This document shows, piece by piece, positions 12,204 through 22,900 of a stretch of 64,000 nt of DNA. Below the pieces are notes generated by a model. The model was not told the DNA's origin. It made no database searches and worked only from the letters and a program-made list of their open reading frames with translations. Position 1 is the stretch's first letter. Each line of letters starts with the position of its first letter. The translations under genes and the position numbers were made by a program. This stretch comes from Ottelia alismoides (lineage: Eukaryota > Streptophyta > Magnoliopsida > Alismatales > Hydrocharitaceae), in assembly GCA_037367405.1 (NCBI GenBank), contig JAZKJV010011598.1, positions 806,001-870,000 on the forward strand. Direction: 5' to 3'.

Positions 12204-12414
12204 AATTTGTATGCTCCAACTTGAGGGGGAGTGTTAAGAGTTATTTGAGTTATTTGTTTAACTCTTTCTTTAATCTCTTCCGTGAGTCATGTAACCCCTT
12301 TTGGGTATTTATGCATTTTCCCCCTTTTTGAGCGCTCTAGGGTTTCACGCTATATAAGAATCCCTAAACCTCTTGAACAAGACAAGTCATTCATTCTCAA
12401 CAAAAATCTCCACA
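12204..12414 (+). mobile_element. 3' end and LTR of the split plus-strand Copia
   Basis: Continues the relic that stops at 7161: the last codons (LYAPT, stop), a polypurine tract (TTGAGGGGGAG, 12221-12231) and an LTR beginning TGTTAAGAG at 12232. A TATA box (CTATATAAG, about 12350) lies inside. The 3' boundary at about 12414 (...TCCACA) is estimated because the partner LTR is missing. 12415-12900 shows no recognisable feature. Confidence 0.7.
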
Positions 12415-12903
12415 GGTTGAATGAACAGCAATATATATGTGATAGTGAGGCTAGCCTTAGTACAATCTATAGTGGTAAAGGAGTCGGTTTGAAGATGCAT
12501 CAGTCGCCCATAGTCAGTCGTTAATAATTGGACAATCTATGATCAGTCGTAGACAATTGGACAATCTATGTAGTCTCAGTAGGCTCAATAAGGGTCGCAA
12601 GGGCAGGTAGGGGACCCATCAGTGACAATAGAGGCTTAGTTGGTCGTAGAGTGTAGGTGAAACTTTGCTCAGCATTGATCAAAGAAATGGTTGTCTCTTT
12701 GACTATGTAGATTGGATCTTTGCAAAAAAAAACAATGTACATAAGATGTATAAGCACATCCACAACCACTTATGTAATCACATCCTCTACCTATGCCTGG
12801 AGTACTAAAATGACATTACTCCACATCCACAAAATACCGCAAGTGCAAACTATATATGGAAGGTATTGGGACTTGAATAGTCGCATCAAGTTGATGTCAT
12901 TTA

Positions 12904-13030
12904 GGGCCAGTTTGGTTGCTGGTGTACACCGGTGTACACCAGTGTACCCCTCGTTTCAACCCTCCCGACCCTCCAAACAATTTACTATTCACAGGGGTAC
13001 CCCAACCCAACCCAGTTACTAAACTGGCCC
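12904..13030. mobile_element. Tourist-like MITE (PIF/Harbinger type)
   Basis: 127-bp non-autonomous element with terminal inverted repeats GGGCCAGTTTGGTTGCTGG (left) and GGGCCAGTTTAGTAACTGG (right, reverse complement). It is flanked on both sides by TTA (12901-12903 and 13031-13033), the target duplication typical of PIF/Harbinger. No coding capacity; mobilisation would need a transposase in trans. The sequences between it and its neighbours (12415-12900 and 13034-13293) are AT-rich and carry nothing I can identify. Confidence 0.85.
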
Positions 13031-13644
13031 TTAAAGATAATATATAGAGAAAAACCATCATATAGGAACAAGTCTTTCATGATATGATTGTGGGAATTAG
13101 GACCAAAGAGAATACTTGTAGGTCAACCACTCAGCATTCTCCTATACTCATTCAGTAAAACAGGTCCTCAAAACATAGGCAACTCCTAACATAGGCGGGC
13201 TGTGTTAGTTTAATACCGGATGAGAATTAATTCACCTTGGGATCCTAAGTGGTTGCGCATATAGATATCAACAAGTATGGACTTGGTTGACTGTTGTAAG
13301 CAAGGTTCGAAAAAACAAAAGGCGGAACGAGGCGTTTTCCCTGGAAGCGAGGCGAGGCGTAGCCTCGAGGCGGTCGAGGCGTAAGCTTCAGTTTTTTTAT
13401 AGAAAAATAATTATAAAATATATAATAAATATATTTATTGGTGAAATAATATAATCTGACAAACATATAGTATATAACAATGTAATATATGATGATATTA
13501 TGAAGATAAGAACATGAAAAAAGGATATGTAATGACTCAATGCCATAAACCTTTCTAAATTTCTACCTAATCAAAAGGAAATCATTGGTTGTAACTTATA
13601 ACTATCACGAAAAAAATATCCAAGTTGTCATAAATATCCAAGTT

Positions 13645-13802
13645 GTTGATATGAATCATATGATTTGAATCCTAACTATATGTTCTACTATACCCAGGTG
13701 AAGAACAGTTGTATGCATCCCCCCTGTTGCACCATACCCTACCAGAACGGTTGATATGAATCATATGATTTGAATCCTAACTATATGTTCTACTATACCC
13801 AG
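13645..13802. repeat. 53-bp perfect direct repeat inside the TIR element
   Basis: Copies 13645-13697 and 13750-13802, both starting GTTGATATGAATC and ending TACCCAG, separated by 52 bp. They sit in the AT-rich interior of the GCCTCGAGGC element. Confidence 0.9.
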
Positions 13803-13852
13803 AATGTAATAGTAAGCGTTCACTAAAATTATTTGGCATGTTAATGGTAAAT

Positions 13853-13912
13853 ATGAATATGAAAAAGGTCAAATTCAAGCATATGAATATGAAAGAGGTC
13901 AAATTTAAGCAT
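13853..13912. repeat. 30-bp tandem repeat, two units
   Basis: Units 13853-13882 and 13883-13912 (ATGAATATGAAA..GGTCAAATT..) differ at two bases. Confidence 0.85.
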
Positions 13913-14459
13913 TCATTTTGCATAAATTAATAGTTAGACATAATTATTAGTAAATATGAAGCAGTTTGCTGAAATAGTTACACATAATTAATAGTAAATA
14001 TGGAGTTATGGGTACAAAAGAAACATCAGATTTAGGCATTTAACTTGTATAATCATTATCCTAAACAAGTATATATTTATAAGCTTCTCAAACCACCATG
14101 TGAACTATTAAAATCATAAAAAAATCTTAAAAAACATAAAAACGCCTCGGAAAACGCCTCGACCGCCTCGAGGCGGAATGCCTCGAGGCTACGCCTCAGC
14201 CACTCGAGGCGCACGTCTCACTGGACAAGGCCGAGGCGTACGCCTCGAGGCTAAAAAGGCCCGCCTCGCCTCGAGGCGTATGCCTCGACCGCCTCGAGGC
14301 GCGCCTTTTAATACCATGACTTGTAAGAACATTTGAGCAAGCTTCTCCCAAATGTCCCTGGTTGCCCCCTTACAGAGGATGTTTGTTGCAATCGACTACA
14401 CAATGCTGTTAAATACAATTCATGACATGATAGTTATATGCTTCCTTTGTATCACTGTA

Positions 14460-15170
14460 TTACAATCTTTGCCAGTCCTCTTGAGAAATTTCTTCTGGAG
14501 GACGGACAAGCACTTTTGTGTCAAAAGAAATCACAGAAGAAAAAACAATGGATATAGTGAAGACTTGAGAAAACCTGCAGAAAAGAAATCAGTCAAAGGT
14601 AAAACCTACATAGGATTTGGTGACATCTGTTATTGGTGGCATGGAGTTGCATCAGCAACGGCGATGGTGGTGATCCTGAAGGGAACCAACAGTGGGCCTG
14701 TAAGCCAGAAAAGCCTGGCAGAGGTCATGAAGGTGATAGGTACCTAATTAGAAAGCTTGTTTTGGATGGACGTACAAGATCATAAAACTAGGACCATTGT
14801 CCCAATACCATGAGAACTTGATTGTTATTAGACACTTTACCCCTATATACAGAGAAGGAGAATCTATATATTAGTATGGAGAAAATGCGTAGTTAGCTTT
14901 GATTTGGTTAAGGCATTATACTACGATGAAACTTTGTGTTTACTTGAGAGTTTTCTGTGAGGTTCTGGCAGATTGTCGAATTGGTGTTATCTGCAGTTTG
15001 TCCGCACTGTGATTGTTGCGATCGAGATAGAAATCCTCGGAGATGTCATGCTTCGATTCAGAATCTGGAGAAAGTGGTTCCATGTACTCTTGTGAAAGCA
15101 TGTCACCGGACATTCTTTCTTCGGTAGCACTGCCAGCACCTCCCCTGAACTCAAAATTTACATCTTTATC
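14460..15170 (-). CDS. Three 3'-terminal exons of an unrecognised host gene (one nonsense codon)
   Basis: Candidate exons on the minus strand: 15170-14944 (227 nt), 14697-14606 (92 nt) and 14512-14460 (53 nt, ending in TAA). Acceptors are TTGCTTGCAG, GGCTTACAG and GACACAAAAG; donors are AA/GTAAAC and TATGTAG/GTTTTAC. Phases chain exactly (0 in, 2, then 1). The first exon encodes DKDVNFEFRGGAGSATEE and an acidic, Ser-rich stretch (YMEPLSPDSESKHDISEDF); the end reads PPITDVTKSYVVLVRPPEE then WQRL and stop. A TGA at 14654-14652 interrupts the middle exon, consistent with CGA to TGA at a CpG, so this allele or copy may be truncated. No family recognised. An upstream exon in compatible phase may lie at 62234-62320. 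Confidence 0.55.
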
Positions 15171-16395
15171 CTGCAAGCAAAGGAAATCAAGATTCCAGCT
15201 ATTAGAAAGTCTACGGAAAAATTTCACGCAATCTACATTAGCATTGAGACAGTTCATGCATCAAAATTTGGATGGAAGGACCTTGCAAAACATTCACAGT
15301 TTTATTAGTTATTTAGTTTTTTAAAAAAATATTAGTTGTTTAATTTCGTAAATCTTTTCTGTGTTCTATTTTATTTCTTGAATGCTTTTGTATTTTACCC
15401 GCATACCATAACAGAAGCATTGGGATTTATTATCAATCAAGAAAAGCGTTTTTTTCTCAAACACGGTCTCAAAACAATGATCCTAGATCAGTGCATGTAC
15501 TGATGTACCTACATAGCCACTCTATTCTTTCTCCACTACCCTCCCCATCAACTCCCTTCTCTTGTGGTAGCCACCTACTTCACTGGTGTCCTTATCACTC
15601 GGATTGTCCCCTCTAGTGACTCACCTAGCCGCTGCTGGATGCGACTTCCCAGGGCTGCAGCAACAGCAGCAGCTGTGCACGACCCACCTCCCCAACAGCT
15701 GGTCAGCGGCTATTATAGCCACTGCCCAGCTGCAGCCTACCTAGCAGCTGCTCCTGTTGCGGAGTACAATGACTGTGTTGGGCAACTCGCAGGTACTGCA
15801 ACTGTGCCCTCATTGTTAGTTTTCAACGCCGATACCCCAGCCGACCCTTCTCTTATGGAATGTGACCTAGTCGTCAACTAAGACGATTTTTGTGGTCCTT
15901 TTAAACCGTGAATATGTTTTCCCTTATACTTCTTTTTAAAGAGAGTTGTTTTCCAAAGCCTTCAGAGACACGTATTATTTCTCTAGAGGAGTACTCTGCT
16001 AAAATAAACATCCTGTACCAATTGCGGTGTCGTACAGTGACTGATCATGTAAGTCATCTATCATTGCTCTCCTACTAATTGATATGATTAGCTCTCTGCT
16101 ATTTTCTCATCAAATTGATGGATTTACAGACTATCACTACTGACACTAAACCATGGATCATGTGTCAAACCATGGATCTTCATCTCCTTTCACAAGAAGA
16201 AAAGTACCACCATCAAATAGAAAGATGTTCTTAAGTTGAGTCTTAACTATATTACCGAGACCCAAGCAATTTAGATTTCTTTCGGAGGCAAGAAGAAGTT
16301 CTACACCCTAAGAATGTTTACAGATTCCTGATGAATGATTCAAGAAAAGGAACAAGAACAAATATCCTTTCATGAAACAGCTCACGAATAGTATT
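15171..16395. other. Unassigned AT-rich stretch, possibly intronic
   Basis: No transposon ends or family motif recognised. A plus-strand frame at 15564-15881 (105 codons, Ala/Pro-rich) has no recognisable domain and is probably chance. If the minus-strand exons at 14460-15170 are real, this is their upstream intron. Bases 16380-16395 end in the GTATT target of the next element. Confidence 0.4.
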
Positions 16396-16920
16396 TGTAT
16401 GAGTATTTGGTTGTACGTCATATGAGTTGTAGGGGGGTAAATGGATCTCTCCGGGATCCATTTACCCCTTCCCAATGTTTAGTCCATGGAAGGCCGTATC
16501 CCGATATATCGGCGATATATCGGCGATATATCGGTATCGACAGGTCACCGATATATCGCCGATATGTCCGACATCGGGTATCGACAGGCAAAAAAGGCGA
16601 GCTGAATCCCAATGTCGGCGATATGGCGTCGATATATCGGCGATAAATCGGTATCGACATGGTACCGATATCGATACCGATATCGATATGTCCTTCCATG
16701 GTTTAGTCCCACATCTACCAGTGGTGGGACTTGGAGGCTATATAAGGAGCTCCAGACCTCTTGTATCAGATGAGAAAGTGCAATAGACACACTAGCCCTC
16801 AGAGGCATTCTCCCGTGGTTTCATCCCGCTCCTCACGGAGTAGGGTTCCACGTAAATCCTATTGTTCTTATTGTTCTTTATTGTTTCCATGTTTTCGCTT
16901 CCGCTTCCTATTTTCTAACA
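16396..16920 (+). repeat. 5' LTR of copy 1, containing a MITE
   Basis: Starts TGTATGAGTATTTGG, ends TTTCTAACA. Removing the MITE (16485-16700) and one duplicated octamer leaves about 301 bp, matching the 312-bp 3' LTR. TATA box CTATATAAGG near 16740. Confidence 0.9.
16485..16700. mobile_element. hAT-like MITE rich in CGATATATCGG palindromes
   Basis: 216-bp element with perfect 9-bp terminal inverted repeats CATGGAAGG...CCTTCCATG, flanked by the perfect 8-bp duplication GTTTAGTC (16477-16484 and 16701-16708). The 3' LTR of the same retrotransposon has the empty site with a single GTTTAGTC (about 19056), which proves the insertion. The interior is a mosaic of GATATATCGGC and GGTATCGACA units that can fold on themselves. 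Non-coding. An 8-bp duplication and a CA start fit hAT. Confidence 0.9.
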
Positions 16921-16935
16921 TGGTATCAGAGCGGG
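16921..16935 (+). promoter_or_regulatory. Primer-binding site, initiator-Met tRNA
   Basis: TGGTATCAGAGCGGG directly after the 5' LTR; complementary to the 3' end of plant initiator-Met tRNA, the usual minus-strand primer of Copia-type elements. Confidence 0.85.
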
Positions 16936-18973
16936 TTCGTTTCTCGAGGATTTCATGTTCATTACAATATTCGAGATTCGATTTTTTTTTCTCAGATTTG
17001 TTATAAGTTCTAGCGTTTCTATGTTAAACCCTAAATCTTGGCAAGATTTTATCTGCGTCGCGTTTATCCTGGCTTCAGATCCAGGCCGCATCACGCCATC
17101 GCGACGTCATAGCCGCATACAGCCAAGTCCTCACACTCCAGCGCGATCGGCCGCGTGATCGGCCGCACTCTCCTAAGCGGTGCACCATCTGCGGCACACC
17201 TTGAGCAACCGCGTGGGCTCCAGACAGAGCCCTAGCGTGGAGGGTTCCAGAAAGATCTCCTGTGGAGCCCCCTCCCAGGCACGGCGAGCCCCAGGGGTCG
17301 CACCTCCCTGTCGAGGAACCCAGGCGGCGCGTCGCCTCTCGAATCCCCGTCCAGACCTCCAGGCGGGGCCTCCGCATCTCTCCTCCTTCGTGTCATCTCC
17401 AGGCGGCGGCGCCCTCGAACCCTCGATCCAGGCGCCGCCATGATCCAAGCGCCGCCAGCCACTGGAGCTGCTCCAAGCAGCGCATCTAGCCGATCTTCCA
17501 GGCATGAGGCGTCGCAGCCTCCTCTCCTCTCCAATCGCGCAAAGATGTGTGATTCCTGCACTCCATGCGGTGCTCGGTGCAGCCTTCGACCTCCTCGCAG
17601 CAGCACCATCTCCAGCGTGTTCCTCCATCTCGAGCGACTCCGTCTTCATGCGACAGCCCTCCAGCCCTCTAAGCGTCGCCGCTCCATCACAAGGATCTCC
17701 ATCGATGTCTTCTAGCAGCAAGAACCGCAACCCTCCAGCAGCCTCCACGCGAGACCCTGTGCAACCTTCAAACTCCGGGGCGGCGGGGGTCATTTGTATC
17801 GAGAGTTCCCAGGCAGGGAACCCTATTGCAAAAATAGGGGGTGACGCCCAATTAAAAAAAGGAGGGTCCCATCGTGGGAACCCTAAAAGGGGGCTACAAT
17901 ATCGTTGGGCCCAAATGGGTCGTGAGTGATATTAAAAAAAAAGGTGAAGTCTGGGCCCACTGCAGGCCGAGAATTTGTGTTAAAAAAGGGGTGCGTGCAA
18001 ATTTAAAAAGAAAACAGTACGCATTTTTTCAAAAAAAACAGATTTAAAAAAAAGGAGCGTACAAATAAAGAGTCGTGCGCAAAATGCAAAAAAAAGAACC
18101 ATGAAAAAAAGAAAAAAACAGAGAGAGAAACGGCCAAATGTTATTCATGTTGTTTTCCACATGATCTTGTCTTCTCCCAACTTGATCGACGTCCATGTTT
18201 TCCGACAAGTATGGGAGAAAGGGGGGTATATGGTAGAGTCACAGGTCTATTCATATGTTCCAATTCAGATATTCTCTAGACCGGCCGATTTCCAGACTCT
18301 ACAAAGATCTTGTCAGACTCGACGTTCAGATATTCCGAGTCCTCATATTCAGACACGCATACGTATGTAGTCTCATTTTCAGATGTGCCGATGTTTGCCA
18401 TTTTTTGTAGTGGTCCCCATCTTTTCTTGTTCGGCCAGAGCTTTCATGTGAGCCATAGGGACTCCAGTGTAGAGGACCATTCCCTATGCCATGTTGACAA
18501 GGGTTTTCAAGTGGTATCATAGGTACTCCAGAGTAGTGTACCATTCTCTATGCCAGATGGGAGAGATCCAGTTCTCCGACAAGGAGACTTCTTTCAGACT
18601 CCATTCTCCAGCGACCGTGGACTCCAACGAGGATTGCACTTCCGCGGCTTTTTTCAGTTCGGTCCTTTTTCAGAGATGGAGCAGTTGTCTACATGTTGTG
18701 GCGGGCCAGAGTACTCCGACGAGGAGACTCATTTCCAGTTGCAGTGACTCTGACAGGCGCGGTTCAGAGCACATGTTCTCCGACGAGGAGATTCAGCAGA
18801 CTCACACTCCAGCCCGTTCGTCCTCCTCACTAGCATGGCATGAGAATCAACGTCCTCGACAGCAGCAGTTTTGCGCGTTGAGTTGATATTATTCGTAGTG
18901 TCCTGTAGTGTGCTGAGTTTCTTTCTGTTTGTTTGTCCAAGCTGAGCATTGCATGCTCCAGCTTGAGGGGGAG

Positions 18974-19285
18974 TGTTGGAGTATTTGATTGTGCACCATA
19001 TGAGTTGTAGGAGGGTAAATGGATCTCTCCAGAATCCATTTACCCCTTCCCAGTGTTTAGTCCCGCATCTACCAGTGGTGGGACTTGGAGGCTCTATGGA
19101 GGCTATATAAGGAACCCCAGACCTCCTATATCAGATGAGAAAGTGCAATAGACACACTAGCCCTCAGAGGCATTCTCCCGTAGTTTCATCCTGCTCCTCA
19201 CGGAGTAGGATTCCACGTAAATCTCGTTGTTCTTATTGTTCTTTGTCTTTTCCATGTTTTCGCTTCCGCTTCCTATTTTCTAACA
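18974..19285 (+). repeat. 3' LTR of copy 1
   Basis: 312 bp, TGTTGGAGTATTTGA...TTTCTAACA, without the MITE present in the 5' LTR. CTATATAAGG promoter motif near 19107. Confidence 0.9.
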
Positions 19286-19723
19286 GTATTGAACACATGA
19301 TTGCAGACAACCTAATCAACAGCCGTTTGGAGTTCTCAAAGGAGTCAAGCAAGGTGATATTGGCTAGTATTTATTGCAGGATCTGGTCTACTAATCAAAA
19401 CGATATATCCTTGATCGACTACTACAATACTATGAGTTCCTTTCGAAGGTCATTTTTGAAGCATTATGTTGTTACAAATAGGCTATTCGTAGAGCCAAGT
19501 GGCATATATGTTGATACGATTGCTCTTGCCATGTTGCTCGTGATAGTGATTCTTATTGTGGAGGCTGCTATTTTGGTCGAGGGAGTAGTTGCAACCATCA
19601 ATGTCGTCATGATCAATCTAGTCAAGTATGTGAGCAAGTGATAAAGCACTCTTCTAATAGATATTGGGAAAAAGTTGGAACGCCTGACTGAGCCAGCTGA
19701 ATTTCTTCATACGATTATTTTTA
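19286..19723 (+). pseudogene. Copia-type gag relic
   Basis: Plus strand. Readable pieces: ADNLINSRLEFSKESSKVI and DISLIDYYNTMSSFRRSF, resembling the UBN2 region of Copia gag. Then, in a second frame, a Gly/Arg-rich stretch and a damaged zinc knuckle (QVCEQVIKHSSNRYWEKV, two of the four ligands lost) followed by GTPD. The non-autonomous LTR element (16396-19285) inserted at its left edge; any 5' part left of 16396 is not recognisable. Confidence 0.55.
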
Positions 19724-19962
19724 GGGATTTTTACCCAACGAACCTATAAATTACCTTCCCGACCTCGTAAACATTATTTTTTTTTTGAAACTCAAAAAAC
19801 GGGGGACGCACTCGATGGTGCTCACCCCAGATTTATTAATAGAAAAGTAAAGGGAAAAAGAGAGACTTACAGTGGGTGGATACAAAGGGTAAAAGGAAAA
19901 GAAAGAGCACAACGAAGATCGGACGGTACCACAACCCGATACCCCGACAGCCCAAGAAACAA

Positions 19963-22900
19963 TTAAACAACAGACCAGTCACCGACCAACCGAGAAGCAG
20001 AAATGAGAACATTTTCCGAGTAGAATCTCTGGCCAGAAAACAGCGCCTCATTCCTAAAAGTCCAAATGCACCACAACCGAGCGATAGCAGAGAGGATGTC
20101 GTTCCTACACCTAGCCCGCGAGCGAACCAAGCAATCACAGAAGGAGGCGGAGTTCGTAACGTCAAGCCAAGGCATATCCGCCCAAATGGCACGCGAATAG
20201 CCGCAGCGGAAGAAGAGGTGGTCAACAGTCTCATCAACCAGGTTGCACAGACCACAAGTAGGCGAAGCCGAGGGGAAAAGAGCGGCACACCTGTTGCGAG
20301 TAAGGAGTCGCCCACGACGGAATAACCAGAGGAAGATGCCAATCCGCTCAGGAACCCGGAGTCCCCAAAAGAATTGACAATCCCGGAGCAGCAAATCATC
20401 AACCACAGCCAAGGCCGGAAGAAGGGCCTTGTAAGCAGCACTAACAGAGAAAGGACCATCCTTCCAGCAAAGGTGATCACGACCCACCACAGGCGAGGGC
20501 GAGACCGCAAGGATCTCCAGAAGAGCCATAAACTCCAATTGCCGTTGATCAGAGAGGTTGGCCCCAAAGGTAGGCCCCCAAGCAACACCATCCCAACAAG
20601 AACCCACCCTCACGTCAGGGTCAACAGCCAGCGCGAATAACCGAGGGAAGGTATCCTTAAGAGGCCCCCTACCGGTCCAATCATCGCCCCAAAAATGAGT
20701 GAGGGAGCCATCGCCCAACTTTATGACAAAACGAGCACGGTTGCGGGCCAAAGCGTTACCAATATCACGAGAGAAGTGAGAGGAAGATGCCAAAAAGCGG
20801 ACATCCGTATCCAGTGCCAGACTTCGGTCGAACCCAACAGCCATTCTTAAGAAGTTAAGCAACAAATTATCCTCCGGCCCGCAAAGACGAGAGACCCATT
20901 TAAGAAGAAAAGCCTCATTCACGGTAGCCAATCTCCTCACCGCCAACCCGCCCTCCTTCTTCGGCCGAGTCACATCATCCCAAGCAACCAAGGGAACGCC
21001 GCTACGCACAGACCCCTTCTTGCCCCAAAGAAAAGTCCGCATACAAGAATCCAATCGCCGACGAATCCCCTTAGGCATCCCCTTCACAGAAAGGAAATAG
21101 ATAGGCAGAGAAGAGAGGACCGATTTGAGGAGAACCAGGCGCCCGCCCCGAGAGAGGAGAGCGGCACGCCAGCCAGCCAAGCGGGCAGCCATGCGATCCA
21201 ACAACGGCTGCCAATCCCTCAAGCGAGCCCGGCCAATAGACAACGGAAGCCCAAGATAGTCCAGGGGAAGAGCACCCACCGTACAGCGCAAGATCCTCGA
21301 GCAAGCATCAACCTCCGCCGTGGAAAGAGAGAAGGGGACCATGGAGGACTTATTATAATTGATGAGAAGCCCAGAAGCCTCGCTATAGAGCTCCAAGGTG
21401 GTCGCCATACCCGCAATATTCGCCTCGTCGCCTTCAATAAAACAAATTGTATCATCCGCGAACTGAATAATCGGCAAAGAAAGGGGCCCCAGCGAGCAAC
21501 CACGAGACAGGCCAGCAGTAACCACGTTGTTAACCATAGTGGATAGAACGTCCGCGGCCAAGACGAAAAGCAAGGGGGCTAGGGGACATCCCTGCCGAAT
21601 ACCCCGGCGAGGCTGGAAGAAACCCCCCGCCAATCGTCCATTGAGCATAACCGACAGAGATGCCGTGGAAACACACCGACGCACCCAGGAAATCCATAAC
21701 GGGGGGAAGCCCCGCCTCTGAAGTACAGACCATAAAAAACGCCAATCAATAGAGTCATAGGCCTTAGAAAAGTCGATTTTCCAGAGGATTCCCCTAGTGC
21801 CGCGCTTGTGCCAAGCATGAATAATTTCGGACGCCACCGCATAGCAATCACCAATTTGTCTGCCCTTAATAAAAGCCGCCTGGGAGGGCGAGATAAGCGA
21901 ATCAAGAAGCGGGGCCAATCGGCGCGCCAATACCTTAGCAATGATAAGATATATAGCATTTGAAATGGAAATAGGCCTGAAATCCTCAATCCGGGTGGCA
22001 GAGGGGGACTTTGGAATGAGCGCAATAATAGATTTGTTGAGCTTGTTGAAGCCGTTATTACCAGCACAGAAATCGTGAGCAACCGCCAAGACGTCCTGAG
22101 AGAGAATATCCCAAAATTCCTTATAGAAAAACACGGGGAAGCCATCAGGCCCAGGGGCCGCATCAGAGTTAAGAGACCAGACCGCCTCTTTCAATTCCTC
22201 CAAAGAAATCTGACGAGAAAGGATATTAGCATCCGCCTGAGGGAGCAACGCAGCTCCCCTCCCCGACCACCGCCAAAGGCGCGAAGACCTGCGCCCATAC
22301 CACTCCTTAAAATAGTCCGAGACAGCGACACCCAACTCCCGCTCCCCCTGAACCTGAGAATCATTGATGAGCATAGAAGATATAAAATTAGATCGCCGGC
22401 GACCCGAGGCAACCCTGTGAAAGAACGCCGAATTCGCGTCACCCTCCTTTAACCAACGCAACCGAGAACGTTGGCGCCATTCAATCACACGCTTACGATC
22501 CTCCAGCCTGACCCTGTCCAGGGCATTAGCGCGAGCCAGCAACTCTTCATGATTTAGATCACGATCGTTCTCAATACGGTCGAACCGCAAAATCACTTCC
22601 TCAGCCTCCACCCGGGTGGCAATTCGAGCTGAGCGAGAGGCCCTTTTAAAAGACGCCAGCATCCTTCTGAGGGAAGAAATCTTGAAATCAAAGCGACGGG
22701 CGGCACTACCAGAAAGATAGAGTTGAGACCAATGCTGACGAACCATATCACGGAAGCCAGGCTCCAGGAGCCAAGACCGTTCAAAGCGGAACATAGAGTG
22801 CGGACGGTTCTCCTCCCCGTTCGACCAGAAGATGGGGTTATGATCAGAAAAAGAGCGCGGTCTCGAAGCAACAAAACATAAAGGAAAACTGTCCATTAGA

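Larger units (their letters stand above)
13301..14320. mobile_element. Non-autonomous TIR element with GCCTCGAGGC-rich ends (hAT- or Mutator-like)
   Basis: About 1.02 kb. The left end reads CAAGGTTCGAAAAAAC and the right end in reverse complement CATGGTATTAAAAGGCG, a weak terminal inverted repeat. TTGTAAG stands on both sides (13294-13300 and 14321-14327), a 7-bp match that could be part of an 8- or 9-bp duplication. Subterminal regions are packed with GAGGCG and the palindrome GCCTCGAGGC (13320-13385 and 14140-14305); the middle is very AT-rich and non-coding. Similar ends occur at 63684 and, weakly, near 27500. Superfamily uncertain; hAT is favoured by the CA start. Confidence 0.7.
16396..19285 (+). 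mobile_element. Complete non-autonomous LTR retrotransposon, copy 1
   Basis: 2.89 kb with perfect 5-bp target duplications GTATT (16391-16395 and 19286-19290). The 5' LTR ends TTTCTAACA and is followed by TGGTATCAGAGC (16921-), a perfect initiator-Met primer site; GCTTGAGGGGGAG precedes the 3' LTR. The internal 2.05 kb contains no gag, protease, integrase, RT or RNase H motif. It has a GC-rich, Arg/Ser-rich first half (17060-17800), an A-rich middle (17900-18120), and a 3' part with repeats of CTCCGACGAGGAGA and of GGTATCATAGG.ACTCCAGAGTAG. Same family as 47943-50443. It must borrow proteins from an autonomous relative. Confidence 0.9.

Noticed and set aside
14352..14747. Plus-strand frame of 131 codons (FFWRTDKHF..., GVASATAMVVILKGTNSG)
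   Set aside because: The opposite strand gives two exons with splice sites and phases that fit a third exon; the plus frame has no recognised family. It is kept only as an alternative.
15564..15881. 105-codon plus-strand frame starting MVATYFTGV
   Set aside because: No domain, splice context or homology I can recognise; composition fits chance.
16500..16690. Regularly spaced GATATATCGGC units suggesting a CRISPR-like array
   Set aside because: Units are short, irregular and inverted, with no unique spacers; borders are those of a hAT-like MITE in a plant LTR.
16395..16808. Several frames on both strands through the CGATATATCGG region
   Set aside because: The sequence is a palindrome-rich MITE; the frames merely repeat YRRYI/ISAIY units.
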